From NCBI GenBank assembly GCA_037951105.1, contig JBAMJV010001798.1, positions 1-64,000 of the forward strand: 64,000 bases of DNA, read 5' to 3'. Source of the stretch: Echinarachnius parma (taxonomy: Eukaryota; Echinodermata; Echinoidea; Clypeasteroida; Echinarachniidae). The notes under the pieces are model-generated. The model made no database searches, was not told where the DNA came from, and saw only the letters and a program-made list of their open reading frames with translations. Position 1 is the first letter of the stretch. Each line of letters starts with the position of its first letter. Made by a program: the position numbers and the translations under genes. Of the stretch, positions 1 through 12,800 are shown piece after piece.

Positions 1-151
1 CACTCTCTCAAAATGTGCCCTATACAACTCATATTCACCCCCCTTCTCCTCACTAGAGTTCACATAAAAACCAACATTGCCTTTCCATTGCTTTTCCATC
101 ATTTCTCTCCTTTCCATTTTCTTCCAATTACCTTCATATCTTCCTTCACTC

Positions 152-250
152 TTTATCTATCCGTCTGTCTTTATGTCCATCAATCTATCCATCCATCTAT
201 CTGTCTATCTTTCCGTCTGTCCGTCCGTCATCTATCCATATCTATCTATA
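152..250. repeat. Degenerate TCTA/TCCG tetranucleotide repeat
   Basis: Pyrimidine-rich CTAT, CCAT, CTGT and CCGT units. The frames read as runs of Leu-Ser-Ile, which is a repeat artefact and not a protein. Confidence 0.8.
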
Positions 251-831
251 AAGCTTCATGTACCTCCCAATTTAGATTCAGAGGGTGCATAATCATCTCT
301 CACACACGCTTTCGCTCTATAGTATATACCTATTGCCTACCCTTTTTCGTTGGTCCCTGGCAAGTAAATATAATCATCATACCAACCTGTCAATACCAGA
401 AGTAATTAAGACCATTTGTGCTGCCCGTCCATTAATATTTATCTTTAATCCTCCCCGACATGTTCACCTTTCGTCTGCATTGTTCCTATAGAGCAGATAA
501 CGGCGTGTGTGGTAATGATACTAACAGGCCACTGCACTATAATAACGGTGAAATGATAACACAATCACGCAATTAGCCGATTATATTTGGTTTTTCCCTC
601 CCCGACAAGTGCGCTTCATTTTTAAAATCTCATTAAATTCTACATGCATCATACATGATAATACTGCAATCACTTTGCAGTGATGTATTATTCAAAACAA
701 GTGTGTCGAAAGTGAGCTGTTGTTTTTTATATATTTGTTTGTTTACTTAATTGCAAAATAGTTAGTTTCCCCTTTAAATTGCAAGTGTTCCTGACTACAC
801 ATTGCATTTTAGACCATCTTTCAAACATTAA

Positions 832-1125
832 AGGGATCTATTAACTTTGCTAACAAGAGCAAAAAGAGATGAATGGTTAATACAAATGTGTATTGTTGTG
901 ATCAGATATGTCCACTAAGTAATGTGTGAAACTTTCACGTTAATTGGACAGTATATGGCCGAGTAATGAACGAAAATGCAAAATGATATTCACTAACTCA
1001 TTGCACTTACTCTGTACATGGTTTTAACTATCCTGTAGATAGTTATAAATCTGAACACTTCAATCATACATATCTTCTTAGTGGAAAAATAAACTGGACA
1101 CCAAAAGCTGTTCCATGCTTCTATT
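832..1125 (-). mobile_element. Truncated copy of the TTAA-flanked AGGGAYYTAGTAAC MITE
   Basis: Starts TTAAAGGGATCTA, and its body (GTGATCAGATATGTCCACTA, GAACACTTCAATC) follows the family consensus in reverse orientation. It is lost near TGTTCCATGCTTCTA. Confidence 0.75.
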
Positions 1126-1790
1126 GATATTCATTGATATTCATTTTACAGTCCTGCCATTTTGTATGGGATTCTGATATATATTATTAGCTGTTCAAAA
1201 AGTTGAAAGTCATGACCTAAATTTAAACGGGGTTGACTACCCACAGGAATTGTTGTAGAACGCATGTGGCATAATAAACCCTGGCCAATGTGCCTTAATT
1301 TTCTACAAAACTAGTCAATATTGAGAGTTATATATGACTAAATATTTTGATAAAAAATGGTTGTCCTTGAAAATTATGTTTTCTGATATTGTTTAATTAG
1401 TTAAATTTATACAAAGCTATTGTACGACGGTTCATTTATGGTTCATTTATTGTTATTGTTGTTTTGTTATTATGATATGCTTGTAAATGTCATGCTATGT
1501 TTAATTTTGTTTTGTTTATACCAATAAATGCCCTGTGGAGGGGGGAAAAAAAGGGGGGGAAAAAATATTGAGAGTTATCTTTCCCACCGACTTGCTCCAG
1601 TTACAAAATTAAATACTATGGAAAAATTTAAGTATTTTCTGTGACTTTTCTGTAATTTCCCATGGCTCTTACAGGGCATCTAGCATCCAGGCCAACTGCA
1701 AGTGCTAAAAACCCCTGGGGATAATACTGAATGTTCAAAAAGATGAAATTACTTTAAATAGGGTCAATCTCATGCCGGTAGTTGCTTAAG
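1126..1790. other. No gene seen; AT-rich repeat debris
   Basis: ATTCATTGAT repeats are followed by a segment ending CCAATAAATGCCCTG at about 1540 and a G/A-rich run, which could be an old retroelement 3' end. No splice-flanked coding segment was recognised. Confidence 0.4.
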
Positions 1791-1791
1791 G

Positions 1792-2022
1792 CCTGGTCAC
1801 ATATCGCCTGATAGCGTTAACGGACGCCAGACGGATAGATCATTTTCGTAATCAAATTATCCGGTGGTGAAAGTCGTCTCCATTGCTTCATGTACAAATA
1901 TTCTGCCGGATAGAACAACGTACACTGCCTGACACAAAACGAACACGAACGGAGACAAATAGATTGAAAACGTTGCCCTCCGTCGGGCATCCGTTTATGC
2001 TATCCGGTAATATGTGACCACG
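1792..2022. mobile_element. Palindromic MITE with GGTCACATAT termini
   Basis: GGTCACATATCG at the left is mirrored by ATATGTGACC at the right. The interior is GC-richer and also has inverted similarity (GATAGCG.., ..GGATAGCATAAACGG). Flanks GCTTAAGG and TCTTGAGG could be a decayed 8-bp duplication. Confidence 0.65.
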
Positions 2023-2739
2023 TCTTGAGGAATAGGAATGGTCAATGTGCTCTCAATTATTAAGCCTTTTCTACCACATCAGTCAATACCCAGAGTTGTC
2101 TTACTCCAATTGAATAATTAAACACCATAAAAAATGAGGTATCTACAAGGGCTACTTTGTGATTTCCCACATGAGGGTCTTTTGTAGCATCTAGGTCAAC
2201 TTAAGTACCCAAAGCCCTGGTGTATTTCTCCCTAGTGAACCAATGATGACGTGGTGACGATGAAGCATTACATCACTAGTATCATAAACATGTTTATACA
2301 ACTTATTTTCTCACTAAATTACATTATTTTGTACCAAGAGTCGGTCAAGGAAATACGTTTCAGCAATGCTAATATGATTCATACTTTCCAGGTATCAGGT
2401 GAAAATAGAATTCATATTTTTGAAGTGCCGCTTATTGGGCACCGTTTAACATGCTTAACATGTTGATAAATGAATTAAACCATATGAAAACTAAAGATTA
2501 CTTTAGTCCTTCTCTCATTTTCTAGGTTATTTTTTGGCTTTTGTTAGGCTAAATATAAATACATGGGAATTTTTTTACAATTTTTAATATGCATGATACC
2601 TATTCGAACAAAGGTAGAACATTAGAAGCTACCATTTATGAGCTTAAATGCGATATGCAAAGCGCAAACTTAATAATAGATTCTTGTGCAAAAGAAACTA
2701 TGTCTATGTGTGCTCTTTAATAGAAGTTAGAGGCGTTTT

Positions 2740-3840
2740 TTTATTTTCACCCACTATTTTGTACCAAAAATGGGTCACGTAGAAATTAGTCTAACAAGTG
2801 AGTATTAGTTTGTACCAAGGCTAAAAACATGGCAGCGATCCAAGTATGCTTGTTAACATGCAGTCTTCCGTCCCACCCAGCATTAGTTTAATAAGCTCCG
2901 GTAACTAGGGTTTGAATTATGAAACTGGTGTATGGCCGGCCAAACACTGATTTCTTTTTTCCACTATTTTGTACCCAAAGTGGGTCACATGGAAATTAGT
3001 GAGTATTAGTGAGTATTAGTTTGTACCAAGTCTAAAAAGTAAAAACATGGCAGCGATCCAGGTATGCTTGATAACATGCAGTCTTTTGCCCCACCCACCT
3101 CCTCCTCCCCTTCTGCTCTGATGCTCAGCTCAGCATTATATTAATAAGCTCTGATAACTAGGATTTTGCACAAAAGAGAAACTCTCATAAATTAGAATTA
3201 TGAAATTAGTGTATCATGCAACATGGCCGGCCCAACCCTTATTTCTTTTTCCCCCATTGTTTTGTAACGGAAATGGGTCATGTGGAAAGTATTCTATCGA
3301 GTGGGCACTTGTGGTCTCTTGCCATAGCCCATATTAATTGTTTATTTCTTGTACTGTTTTGTATCAAAAGTCAGTAATGTGGAAATTAGTCTGTGGGTAT
3401 TAGTTTGTACCAAGGCTAAAACATGGCAGCAATCCAAGTATGCTTGCTAACATGCAGTCTTTTGCCCCACCCACCTCCTCCTCCCCTTCTGCTCTGATGC
3501 TCAGCATTATTTTGATAAGCTCTGATAACTAGGATTTTGCACAAAAAAGAAACTCTCATAAATTAGAATTATGAAATTAGTGTATCATGCAACATGGCCG
3601 GCCCAACCCTTATTTCTTTTTCCCCCATTGTTTTGTAACGAAAATGGGTCACGTTGAATATATTCTACTGAGTGGGTACTTGTGGTCTCTTGCCATAGCC
3701 CATATTAATTTTGTACTTTGTGTACCATTTTGTACCCAAAGTGGGTCATGTGGAAAATTAGTCTAACAAGTGTGTATTCGTAGCAAGGCTAAAAATGTGG
3801 CAGCAATCCAGTTACGTTTGTCCTTCGCCCAACCTGTACC
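2740..3840. repeat. Degenerate higher-order tandem repeat
   Basis: A unit containing TTTTGTACCAAAAATGGGTC and AACATGGCAGCGATCCAAGT recurs at about 2750, 2963, 3258, 3354, 3638 and 3726. The long block 3040-3300 repeats almost unchanged at 3420-3690, so there is a larger unit of about 380 bp. Confidence 0.8.
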
Positions 3841-4199
3841 TCTTCAACCCCATCTACTCCGATGCTCAGAAATAATTACAGATCAATATTAATGCAACGG
3901 TATGACATAACCATGTGCCGTGATGAAAAGTCAACACACACATACTGGGCCTGGCTGGAGAGTAAACATTTGATGCGGTGAAATGAAGCTTGGGAGATTT
4001 TTAAAGCTAAATACAATACCCATTCATAATCTTGAGCTCCTCTGAAGTCATATTAAATAGCGCCAGTAATTTCCTTACGAGGACATTGTTTTACTCCGCA
4101 TTAAAGTCATCACACATACTGGGCTTGGCTGGAGTATAAACATGGTGGTAGTATAAAAAACAAATATATTTAAAATACATGATGCTTGGTAGTTTTAGC

Positions 4200-4410
4200 T
4201 CTACAATACTCAAGTAACAAATTTGTCAAAATCGATTTATCTAGCAGTTCTCACATATCTTGTTCCATTACTATTACCAATAGAAGCATAAAACAGGTTT
4301 CAGTTTTCCGCATTTCCTTTTCGTTCGCAATATATTCGCGATTGAAGTGTTCGGATATGTAATTATCCACTGGAAAGTTTATAACTGTGTACAAAGTCAG
4401 TCATTTGTAT
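4200..4410 (+). mobile_element. Degenerate fragment of the TTAA MITE family
   Basis: AGCAGTTCTCACATATCTTG, ACAGGTTTCAGTTTTCC and GTGTACAAAGTCAGT follow the family consensus in forward orientation with many changes. Both ends are lost. Confidence 0.6.
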
Positions 4411-4648
4411 TATTATCATTTTTTATTTGTATTTTTTTTATGGGGTGGTGCTACTTTTAAACCATGCCTGTATTAAAATAACTCATTCCAAAATTAGTAA
4501 TGTAGCAATGGGGGCTCTTTTATGTTCAAATTCTTAAGACTTTTTTGTTTGCCTTTGGTATCTATATCAAACAAAACTGTATCAACTTGTATAAAAGCAT
4601 AGCTCATTGAAATGAAGAAGAAAAAAAAGAAAAGAAACGAAAGGTTAA

Positions 4649-5175
4649 TTGGCTCAGTGCCAAGGGGAGCTTTAGTCTTCCTATTAGATGATGATGTTGC
4701 TTCATTAGAGAACCAGCATGACTCTCAGGACTTCAGAATGCTGCAATCTTCATCATTAGGGTCTTTTCAAGTCCAGAACTTTTAACATCGAACCTCCTTA
4801 AACTTTAAGGTAATATTGAGAATTCAGTATTCATTATTCTCAAGTTTTGGACACATCATTTTATGTAGATTGTTCTTCTTTTGCCCAGTGGCAGTTAAAG
4901 CTCATATTTTATCTTCATTTTACATATATTTTTAACTGTGCACAACTCACAAATAAAACTAAAAAACATTACAAGTTATTTGGCTCAGTTCCCATTGGAG
5001 CTTTGGTCTCCCTATGATGATGATGTTGCTTCATTAGAGAACCAGCATGACTCTCAGCACTTCAGAATGCTGCATCTTCATCATTAGGGTCTTCTCAAGT
5101 ACAGTTGAACACCGGACCTCTTAAAGAGGGTAATCTTGAGACTTAATTATTCCTTATTCTCAAATTATCTGACTC
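4649..5175. repeat. Two-copy tandem repeat, about 331-bp period
   Basis: TTGGCTCAGTGCC...GATGATGTTGCTTCATTAGA...CAGAATGCTGC at 4649 recurs from 4980 with few changes. No conserved open frame was found. Confidence 0.75.
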
Positions 5176-5540
5176 ACGATTTCATGACTTGTCTAGATTG
5201 TTTTTTCTTGTGTGTATGTGTATCATATGCATGTTTGTGTGTACAGGCTGGCTTCAAACCCACTTCCTAGCACAAAGGTGTTTAGCAAAATATTTTGGCA
5301 TTTGTGAAATATTCATGAAACTCCAAACATTTCCAAATGCATAATTATCAAACTCTTCCGTAAATGTATCAATATGTTAGTGTATTGTGAACTTGTTGAT
5401 TTATTCCAAGATGTTATTACTAAAAGGAAATGTTGATGTTTACAACATTGATATTCACAATAATGAATTGAAGTAATTTCTGTATTATAAATGAAAACCT
5501 TCTGCAAGTGCTCAATGGTAGCTTTAAATCTGTCCAACGA

Positions 5541-6040
5541 GATGCATGTCCACCGAGTCCACTTCTTGCAATTACTTTTGTTTTTACTTGAGGAGAAGAT
5601 GACAACCAATGGCCCTAATGACGTCATAACTGCTCATGTGAACGTAAAACGCTTGAAAGCGAAACAGCATGTTGGATCCTGAATGAAGCCAAAACCAAAG
5701 GCGCCGCATTCTTAATTCAAGAAGAGGTTAAACCTGTCCCTAAGCGATGCATGTCCACCGAGTCCACTACTTATATTTCATTTTGTTTTCACAAAGGACC
5801 CTTGTTTTTTTCCCCTGTCTTGAGGACAAGTTGACAACTAATGGCCCTAATGACGTCATAACTGCTCATGTCAATGTAAAGCGCTTGAAAGCAAACAGCA
5901 TGTTGGATTCAGAATGAAGCCAAAATCAAAAGCGCCGCATTCTTAATTCAAGAAGAGGTTGAAACCATCCCTAAGCGATGCATGTCCACCGAGTCCACTA
6001 CTTATATTTCACTTCGTTTTCACAAAGGACCCTTGTTTTT
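5541..6040. repeat. Three-copy tandem repeat carrying TGACGTCA sites
   Basis: GATGCATGTCCACCGAGTCC occurs at 5541, 5746 and 5977 (spacings 205 and 231). Two units contain the palindrome TGACGTCA (5619, 5851), a CREB/ATF-type site, in the same context AATGGCCCTAATGACGTCAT. Confidence 0.8.
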
Positions 6041-6459
6041 TTTCTTCACTTGACGACTAATGTTCCTAGTCACACATTGTCCACACTAAGAATCTAGTCT
6101 ACTTCTCGAAAAAGAGTAGGGTGTTAACCCGGTTGACTAGTAACCCTGCATATCACAACCAAAATACTGCAAGAATCTTCATCATTGAAGAAGGCAGTTC
6201 AATACAAAGAAGAAGAAGAAGAAGATTTAAAAATTTTAAAAAAACACATGAATCACATTTTGAATCTACTCCAGATGATCCCACAAACTCCCTCCCCTTA
6301 TTTCCCCCACACCTACCCCACCAATCCACCATCCCAATATCCCCAACCCCCTTATCTCCCACTGAGTAGACTTCAAGATATAGTGTCCTCCTTTGGTAAG
6401 CCAGAATTCAAAAGGTCCGAGATGATTTACTTATATACGACATCGCTATAGACTGAGAA

Positions 6460-7060
6460 TGGGATCTTGAAATGACAAATGACCACCATCCATAATAAAT
6501 AATAACGTTTATTTATATCTATAGTTTTTCAAGTGAGAATGGGATCTTGAAATGATAAATGACCCCCATCCATAATAAATAATAATAGCGTTTATTTATA
6601 TCTCGATGCATTATTCAATTGAGTATCGTAGCGCTTTACACTATTTAATTATTTTTACCCCGGTCAACGGATACACACTGCAATCATTCCTGCACATAAA
6701 GTGGACATTTTCCACTCCCTAGGGAGTATTCCAGCAAGTCGCCTGTTAAGTACGTGTACACAGTGCTAAAGAAACGTGTTCCATCCCCCTCTCCATCCCC
6801 CCTCCCCATACCCAACCTCACCCCTTGATCTCCCATTGAGCCTTGATGTTGCTCAATGTCATATTCCATCCAATCTCCTCACTCATACCACTCCTTCCCC
6901 CCCTTCAAGATGACTCCATGAACACTCTCCCTAATTCTTCCCATCCATCCCCTTCCCCATCTCCTCACCCCCACCCCCCCCCCCACCCCACCCCCCTTGA
7001 TCTCCCACCGAGCAGCCCTAATGATGTTGCTCAATGTCACATTCCATCCAAGCTGGCCTC
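6460..7060. repeat. Retroelement-like GTTTATTTATATC/GCGCTTTACAC segment and C-rich satellite
   Basis: Two units starting GAGAATGGGATCTTGAAATG (about 6457 and 6535) lead into AATAATA-GCGTTTATTTATATC and GTAGCGCTTTACAC, a common dispersed-repeat signature. A C-rich tract with CCTTGATCTCCCA and GATGTTGCTCAATGTCA follows, duplicated at about 6823 and 6996. Confidence 0.6.
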
Positions 7061-7070
7061 CTGATATCTC

Positions 7071-8490
7071 TGTCTAATGAGTGATAATACATCATACCCA
7101 TCCTTGACGTTTGGCCCTATAACCCTCTGAATGCAGTACTCCACTCCACTCCACTCACAATACTCACATTATAATCAGATCTATTGATTTTGTTCACTAA
7201 CGTACACAATATATTTAATGTTGAATGAATGGTGTACAGTATGTACACGCTTGACTTCTAAATACCAAGCTTTCATCCATTGTCGATTGAATGGGAATTT
7301 AAACTATAAAATTCATGTAAACTTTTCTACAGAACTGGCTCGCGTAGTTTCATCGCATGGTTTTCTGCAAATTAACTTGGCACTCAGACGGTTAAGATCA
7401 TCTTGACTTTTCTTGAGCACTTCCATGCATGGCCAATGGTATTTGTACAGATCCATGCATATGGCTCTACTGACGTACTTACCCCATATTGAGAACATCA
7501 TACTTATAAAGAGCAAGCTAACTAAAGGCGCTTAACTGACGTTAATTTGCTAATTGAAGCAAGAACTTCAAGGAAAGTTGAGACCTAGATGATAGAATCA
7601 AGGTCTTTCATACAATGTACACACATGTTTTTAACATCAATATTAATCTTGCTCATTGAAGAGTAAAGACAAAATGGTTTACTGATGAGCATCCTATATT
7701 GTGAACACAACTGATGCTTACAAAGCAAACGTATATCTAATAACTTTTTTCAAGGCGACTAAAACTTATCCCAAATTGAACAAAGATCTCCAGGAAAGCC
7801 GGAACTTATGGTAGGCATTAAGGGCTCCCATACAATGTACACACATAGTTCACATTATCAATGTGGAAATTAATCTTGTTCAATGAAGACAATCTGCTGT
7901 TATACCATACGTAGACCATGCTGTATACAGTGTATGCCTAAATAGATGCAGACACAATGTCATTGAATACAAACATCTTCAGGAATAGGGTGGGACCAAA
8001 GGCAACACTAAGGACGTCTGTAACTAAAAGCTCTTGATTTTCAAACTGGTAACATGTTAATACTATACACTTTATAACAAACAGTTCTAGCTGACTATAG
8101 CTTGCATGAAAAATTGGCATTCATTACACCAGCATATGGAATATGATTTTAATTTATTTATTTGTCAACCATATGGCCTCTGTGACATTGATAGACAAAC
8201 AGAAATTTGAACTGGGTTGCAATAACAGGGTCATACTTTATCATCGAGACTCAACAAACCGTAATTCTCTTGCACATTATATAAATATCTTTGTCAGAAA
8301 AATATCTTCTCGTGGGTATAACTTTTTTTATGAGCAACTACAGTACATGTACATTGAATCATCAGAACTAAAGTTTCCTCGCCTACACTTTACTTTTGAT
8401 CATGTTCTTCATAAATTTCATTCTAAACTTCATGAGCAAGGGACTATATCAAATGTTACATTAGGTGCAGGCTAAAGCTATTCATTACAA
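7071..8490. other. No gene recognised
   Basis: AT-rich sequence with a loose duplication (CATACAATGTACACACAT at about 7610 and 7830). A 110-codon plus-strand ORF (8143-8475) resembles no family I know and has no supporting context. Confidence 0.4.
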
Positions 8491-8499
8491 AAAGGTATG

Positions 8500-8720
8500 G
8501 TGGTAGTGTTATAACCCAGATTTGGTATTGTCCACACTCAGATCTGACGTCAAATGCGATGAAATTGATATGCCCTGTCAACTTTTGTTGGCGCACGTTT
8601 TGCCTTTTGTTTGTACACAAACCCAGCGAGCTACGTGCGCTGGGCCAAATTAGCGGATCCCAATCTGTTGTGTACAAATGACATTGGTTATCCAGTTTAT
8701 CCATGGCAGACTCCATACCA
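8500..8720. repeat. Dispersed repeat, copy 1 (GAGCTACGTGCGCTGGG family)
   Basis: AACCCAGATTT, GACGTCAAATGCGAT, TTTTGCCTTT and GAGCTACGTGCGCTGGGC occur here. They recur in the same order at 12173-12380, so both are copies of one repeat. Confidence 0.7.
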
Positions 8721-9594
8721 TTTGTATATATGTACTGTAATTACTACAATTGACTTTGAATGAAATTCACCTCTTTACTCAGAGGGCAATTACGATTATA
8801 AACTTCAGCATTACTCTCGTTGACTATATCATATATGGAGTAATTTCAATTATAATTGTGTCAGTTAAGAATGAGAAGGGAGCCATAGGTCACTTGTTGT
8901 GCTTCAATCTTAAGAGATAATTATTTGTACAAATTTGGGAGCCTTGTGAGAAACCTAATTTATTTGTGTTATTTTTTAAAATAAATATACAAGTATGTGT
9001 CATTTAAAATAAACAAATCCATCTGACAATTTGGCATCACATAGAGAAGGCTCTGACTTACAAGATGGTTTGCAAAACTGTATTTAGCCAAAAATCAACT
9101 TTACACCCTTCTCACCCTCACCTTATTCATATGAAGCTTCTTTTTTTTTAAGAAAAAACAAAACGGGTGTTTTAGCGGGTTTCTAAGTGTTTTAAATAAT
9201 GTGTTTTAAAAGTGCCTATTACACTGGTTTACTTCAAACAAGTTTCTTTTCGAATTTCCATCCCTTTTAATACACAGATATTAATAAATGTAATCTTTAC
9301 AAAACATTTGAGTCATGAATAGAGTGAGTGAGTGTTTCATGCCCTTCTCATTGCCCGGGGACCCCTTTGTCCAAGGGCAATCCATCCCATGAGTGGAGAA
9401 TAAATAAATAAAATAACAAATTGTTAACGGGGCTTGTGCTTAGCGGTGGCCCGGGTGCCAATGGCCACCTGAAATTTCATTTGGCCACTAGAAATAAGCT
9501 ATTGGCCACTAACTTAATTAGGTTCTACAACACACAAGTCTATGGTAAGAATATATTTGATGTGTAATTTTGGCCACCTGAAAAAAAAAGTTAA

Positions 9595-9972
9595 AGGGAC
9601 TTAGTAACATTGTCCAAATCCTCAAAATAAATTTTTCATTCTAGCAGTTCCCTCATACCTTGTTGTATTCGTTTTAAAAATAAAATCATGGGACAGGTTT
9701 CGGTTTTTCAAATTTCCCTTTCGTTACAAAGATATGTACGATCGAAGTATTCAGATAAGAAAAACTCCGGGCGAGTTTTTCTTCTGTGTACAAAGTGAGT
9801 GCAGTGAGTTATTGAATATCACTTTGCATTTTCGCTCATTACTTGACCATGCAATGTCCATTTGACTTGAAATTTTCACACAATACCCTGTGGACATATG
9901 AGACAACAATACTATACATTGCATCAACCATTCATCACTTTTTGCACATGTCAACAAAGTTACTAGATCCCT
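9595..9972 (+). mobile_element. TTAA-flanked MITE, family AGGGAYYTAGTAAC, copy 1
   Basis: TTAA at 9591-9594 and 9973-9976 brackets a 378-bp element. It starts AGGGACTTAGTAACATTGTC and ends GTTACTAGATCCCT, giving inverted termini. The 68-codon reading frame starting MLTCAKS on the reverse strand is just this element. Confidence 0.88.
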
Positions 9973-10540
9973 TTAAGGGAAAGCCCTGGTTAACAATTTA
10001 TAGATGAGGACATTTTCCCTCTGATTAGCACATGTATTAAAAGCAAATGGATACAGACAAAATCAACAACGACAAACCGTCAAAGTTCATCAAGTTTATC
10101 ACCCTGAATATGAGCCGGTAACCAATTAAGAACAGATTTACGAGGATATCGGCTTCGTTCTGGTGACATTCAGGCAAATCCGCTGGGAATGCGGGTATCT
10201 ACTCCAAAGATAGTCTGCAAAGCCCTTTCTGTGAAGGATGGCTTTGCGAGTGAATCGGCTTCAAGGCTTGCTGTTGCAAGGATTATCTGCTGTAATGCTT
10301 CGTGGATAACAAGACTTAAGAGAGAATGTTTGGCCAGATTTTGCTACGTGTTTGTCAAACTTCCGACTGATATGAAACTTAAAAAGTAGTTCAGATTCGT
10401 AAAGCAGAGGAGCGGTGCCATCTTGCGGATGTCTTGCACACAGTGCATAATACACACAGGCTCAGTGTATAGCACAAACTAGCCTAGTTCAAAATGGCGA
10501 TCCGCAGTACAGCATGAAAGCATGAAAACCATTACCTAGA

Positions 10541-10675
10541 GGAGAAGTTTCTCACTGGCATAGATCTGTCAAGTGTCAGTGATACATGTAGGTTTTCTTC
10601 AGGGGGGATGATCTATTCATTCATCCCCCCTAAACAAAAGAACTTTCCTCAGATCTATACCACTGAAGTTTCTCC
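10541..10675. mobile_element. Small MITE with GGAGAAGTTTC termini
   Basis: GGAGAAGTTTCTCACTGGCA and AGATCTG are mirrored by CAGATCTATACCACTGAAG and TTTCTCC. The centre is a GGGGGGATGA...TCATCCCCCC hairpin. It abuts the next element. Confidence 0.7.
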
Positions 10676-10676
10676 A

Positions 10677-10991
10677 GGGGATGTTTCACAAAGAGTCAAA
10701 GTTGAACTTACCTATAAGTTGGACTTAAACATTATGGAAAGCAATTTGTAGCAATGAATCAAAACATATATCCAAAAGCACAAAAATGCAAGAATTGTAA
10801 ACTTCAAAACAGAATTTCAATAAATTATTTCAAGGCTACTTGATAATAACAAATATAACTGATTTTATCCAACTTGATGCCTTTTCAAAGAACTGTTTCA
10901 ACAATTGTACAAAGAAACGAACGGCTTTCCATAATAGTTAGGTCCTACTTATAGTTAAGTTCGACGTTGCATCTTTGTGAAACACCCCCCA
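10677..10991. mobile_element. Foldback MITE, GTGTTTCACAAAG family, copy 1
   Basis: GGGATGTTTCACAAAGAG at the left is mirrored by ATCTTTGTGAAACACCCCCC at the right. Internal arms CCTATAAGTTGGACTTAA and GGCTTTCCATAATAGTTAGG are also inverted copies. Confidence 0.8.
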
Positions 10992-11440
10992 GGTGCCATC
11001 AACACTAGCCCGCTAGCCAATGCCTCAGAGCCAAATTCATGGCGCACTAGCTAAAATCTAAGGGAGAACTAGCCCAATATTACATTAGTTCCACAATGAT
11101 TCACATCAGGAAAAAGAGCATTCTGAATGTGGAATTGTCTTTACAACTGGTTTGAATCGTTTTCAGTCTCAAAATGAAACAAGTTTCATGCCTTCACATC
11201 AAATTACGTTGATGACAACAAATATATGCACTTAGGCCAGACTCGAACCTCCATTAAAAATGACGGCGGGCTAGTCAAAATTCTGACGGGCTACCCAAAA
11301 TCAAAGCTAACTAGCCTGCCGGGCTAGTTAAATGAGTTAAGCACGACCCCTGATGTTCTCGGTACATTAAAACTAAATTTCATGCTAAAATTGATTATAA
11401 TCCAGTTTGCTCTGTGAGCAAGGGAAGAAGCATCATTTAA

Positions 11441-11883
11441 AGGCATATATGCGTGGGTTATTAGACGCGTGGATCCATCTTGCGCACTTTTACGCACGGT
11501 ACGTAATCCCCATTGGCTCAGTTATAAGTAGCGATCGCAAACTGTCCCACTTCCGAATACCCGAGTCAAAAATGCATCAAAAATAGTCGCGTTCGGAATG
11601 TTTGTACTAGTCGAATGGAGATCCATCAGACATGTTTACGAGCGAAAATATCACGTAACACGCTTAACCGCAACCGACTTCAAAGTGCCGCTGTTTGATG
11701 CCTAGGTGACAGCATGAGAAATTTGTTTGCTGCATGCAATTTCATAAGAAGGCCTTTGTTCAGATATTTTGAAGCACCTCTCTTCGATCGATCCAACACA
11801 TATCGTGAGTTTACCTTGAGAGATTACGGTGGAGTCGAGTTGGAATTTGCTGACTACCCTTTATAACCCACGCATATATGCCT
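11441..11883. mobile_element. TTAA-flanked MITE with AGGCATATATGCG termini
   Basis: TTAA occurs at 11437-11440 and 11884-11887. Termini are AGGCATATATGCGTGGGTTA and its inverse. A paralogous sequence at 12106-12116 (AGCATCATTCAAGGTCA) has the same flanks with no insertion, which fixes the boundaries. Confidence 0.88.
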
Positions 11884-12172
11884 TTAAGGTCAGTTGTACT
11901 ACTGGGTAATCTTCATCAATGAAATAATGTTTGGCTAGATTTTGCTACAATTCAAACCTCTCCTGATAATCAAACTTTGAGTAGAATTTGAATCTCTCCA
12001 TTAACAATCTATTTTTAATCGTGTTCTCCAGACATTAAAGCATAATTTCATGCTAAAATGATTATAATCCAGTTCCTTACGCTCTGTGAGTTAGGGAGGA
12101 GCATCATTCAAGGTCAATGGCAGTATGATTTAATCTCATTCATTACTAACAGTATGAAGGATGCCATATTTT

Positions 12173-12380
12173 GTTATAAACCCAGATTTTGTGTCGTCTG
12201 TGATATGATCCGACGTCAAATGCGATTTTAAAATAAACTCTCTCTCTGTCAGTTTTTGTTGTTGCATGCTTTGCCTTTGTTTTTACTGAAACCCTGTGAG
12301 CTACGTGCGCTGGGCAAGTTCAGCAAATATCTAAATCGGTTGCGTTTGACGTCAGATCTTCAGTTTCGTACAATGATAAA
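12173..12380. repeat. Dispersed repeat, copy 2 (GAGCTACGTGCGCTGGG family)
   Basis: Shares the ordered blocks described for 8500-8720. A second GACGTCA motif lies near its right end. Confidence 0.7.
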
Positions 12381-12649
12381 CCTACAGCCTCCATATTACC
12401 TGCAATGAATGGGATTACCCAGTAACTATATAATCCAATTTGAATGACGCTTACCACTTGCACCTAATTATGACACCTAATCATTATCAAATTTTGTTTT
12501 ATTGTATGGATTAAATGTCAGAAAATACTTAATCAATAGCGAATTTTAGGATAAAGAGTACTGATTTGGGACAACTTTCAGCTATCTTCAGTTTCAATGT
12601 CAATAGAATCCATGCACAAGAGTTATAATTAACACCCAGTGTATAATAA

Positions 12650-12800
12650 TAATAATAGATCGTATTTGTATAGCGCCTAATGCAGAACAGCCTTTAAGCG
12701 CTAATTATTAATCCTGGTCATTTGGTACAGTTCAGACCCGCACAATTATCTTGTACACATTCTCAACTCCCCGGGGAGCATACTAGCCGCGGGCAGCCAT
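12650..12800. repeat. Dispersed repeat with AATAATAAT and GTATAGCGCC
   Basis: AATAATAATAATAGATCGTA, TTTGTATAGCGCCTAATGC, then GCACAATTATCTTGTACAC and CTCCCCGGGGAGCATACTAG. Related tails occur at 6600-6780, 25085-25180 and 42760-42880, so this is an interspersed, probably retrotransposed family. Confidence 0.6.

Noticed and set aside
13..405. 130-codon ORF at the left edge
   Set aside because: Produced by a pyrimidine-rich tetranucleotide repeat; no splice context or family match.
8143..8475. 110-codon ORF, possibly a gene fragment
   Set aside because: No recognisable motif, AT-rich composition like its surroundings and no splice signals or paralogue seen.
9751..9957. Recurrent 68-codon ORF starting MLTCAKS (also at 13917, 15515, 47212, 47594)
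   Set aside because: The frames coincide exactly with copies of the TTAA-flanked MITE; the repeated protein is a by-product of a repeated DNA element and has no known domain.
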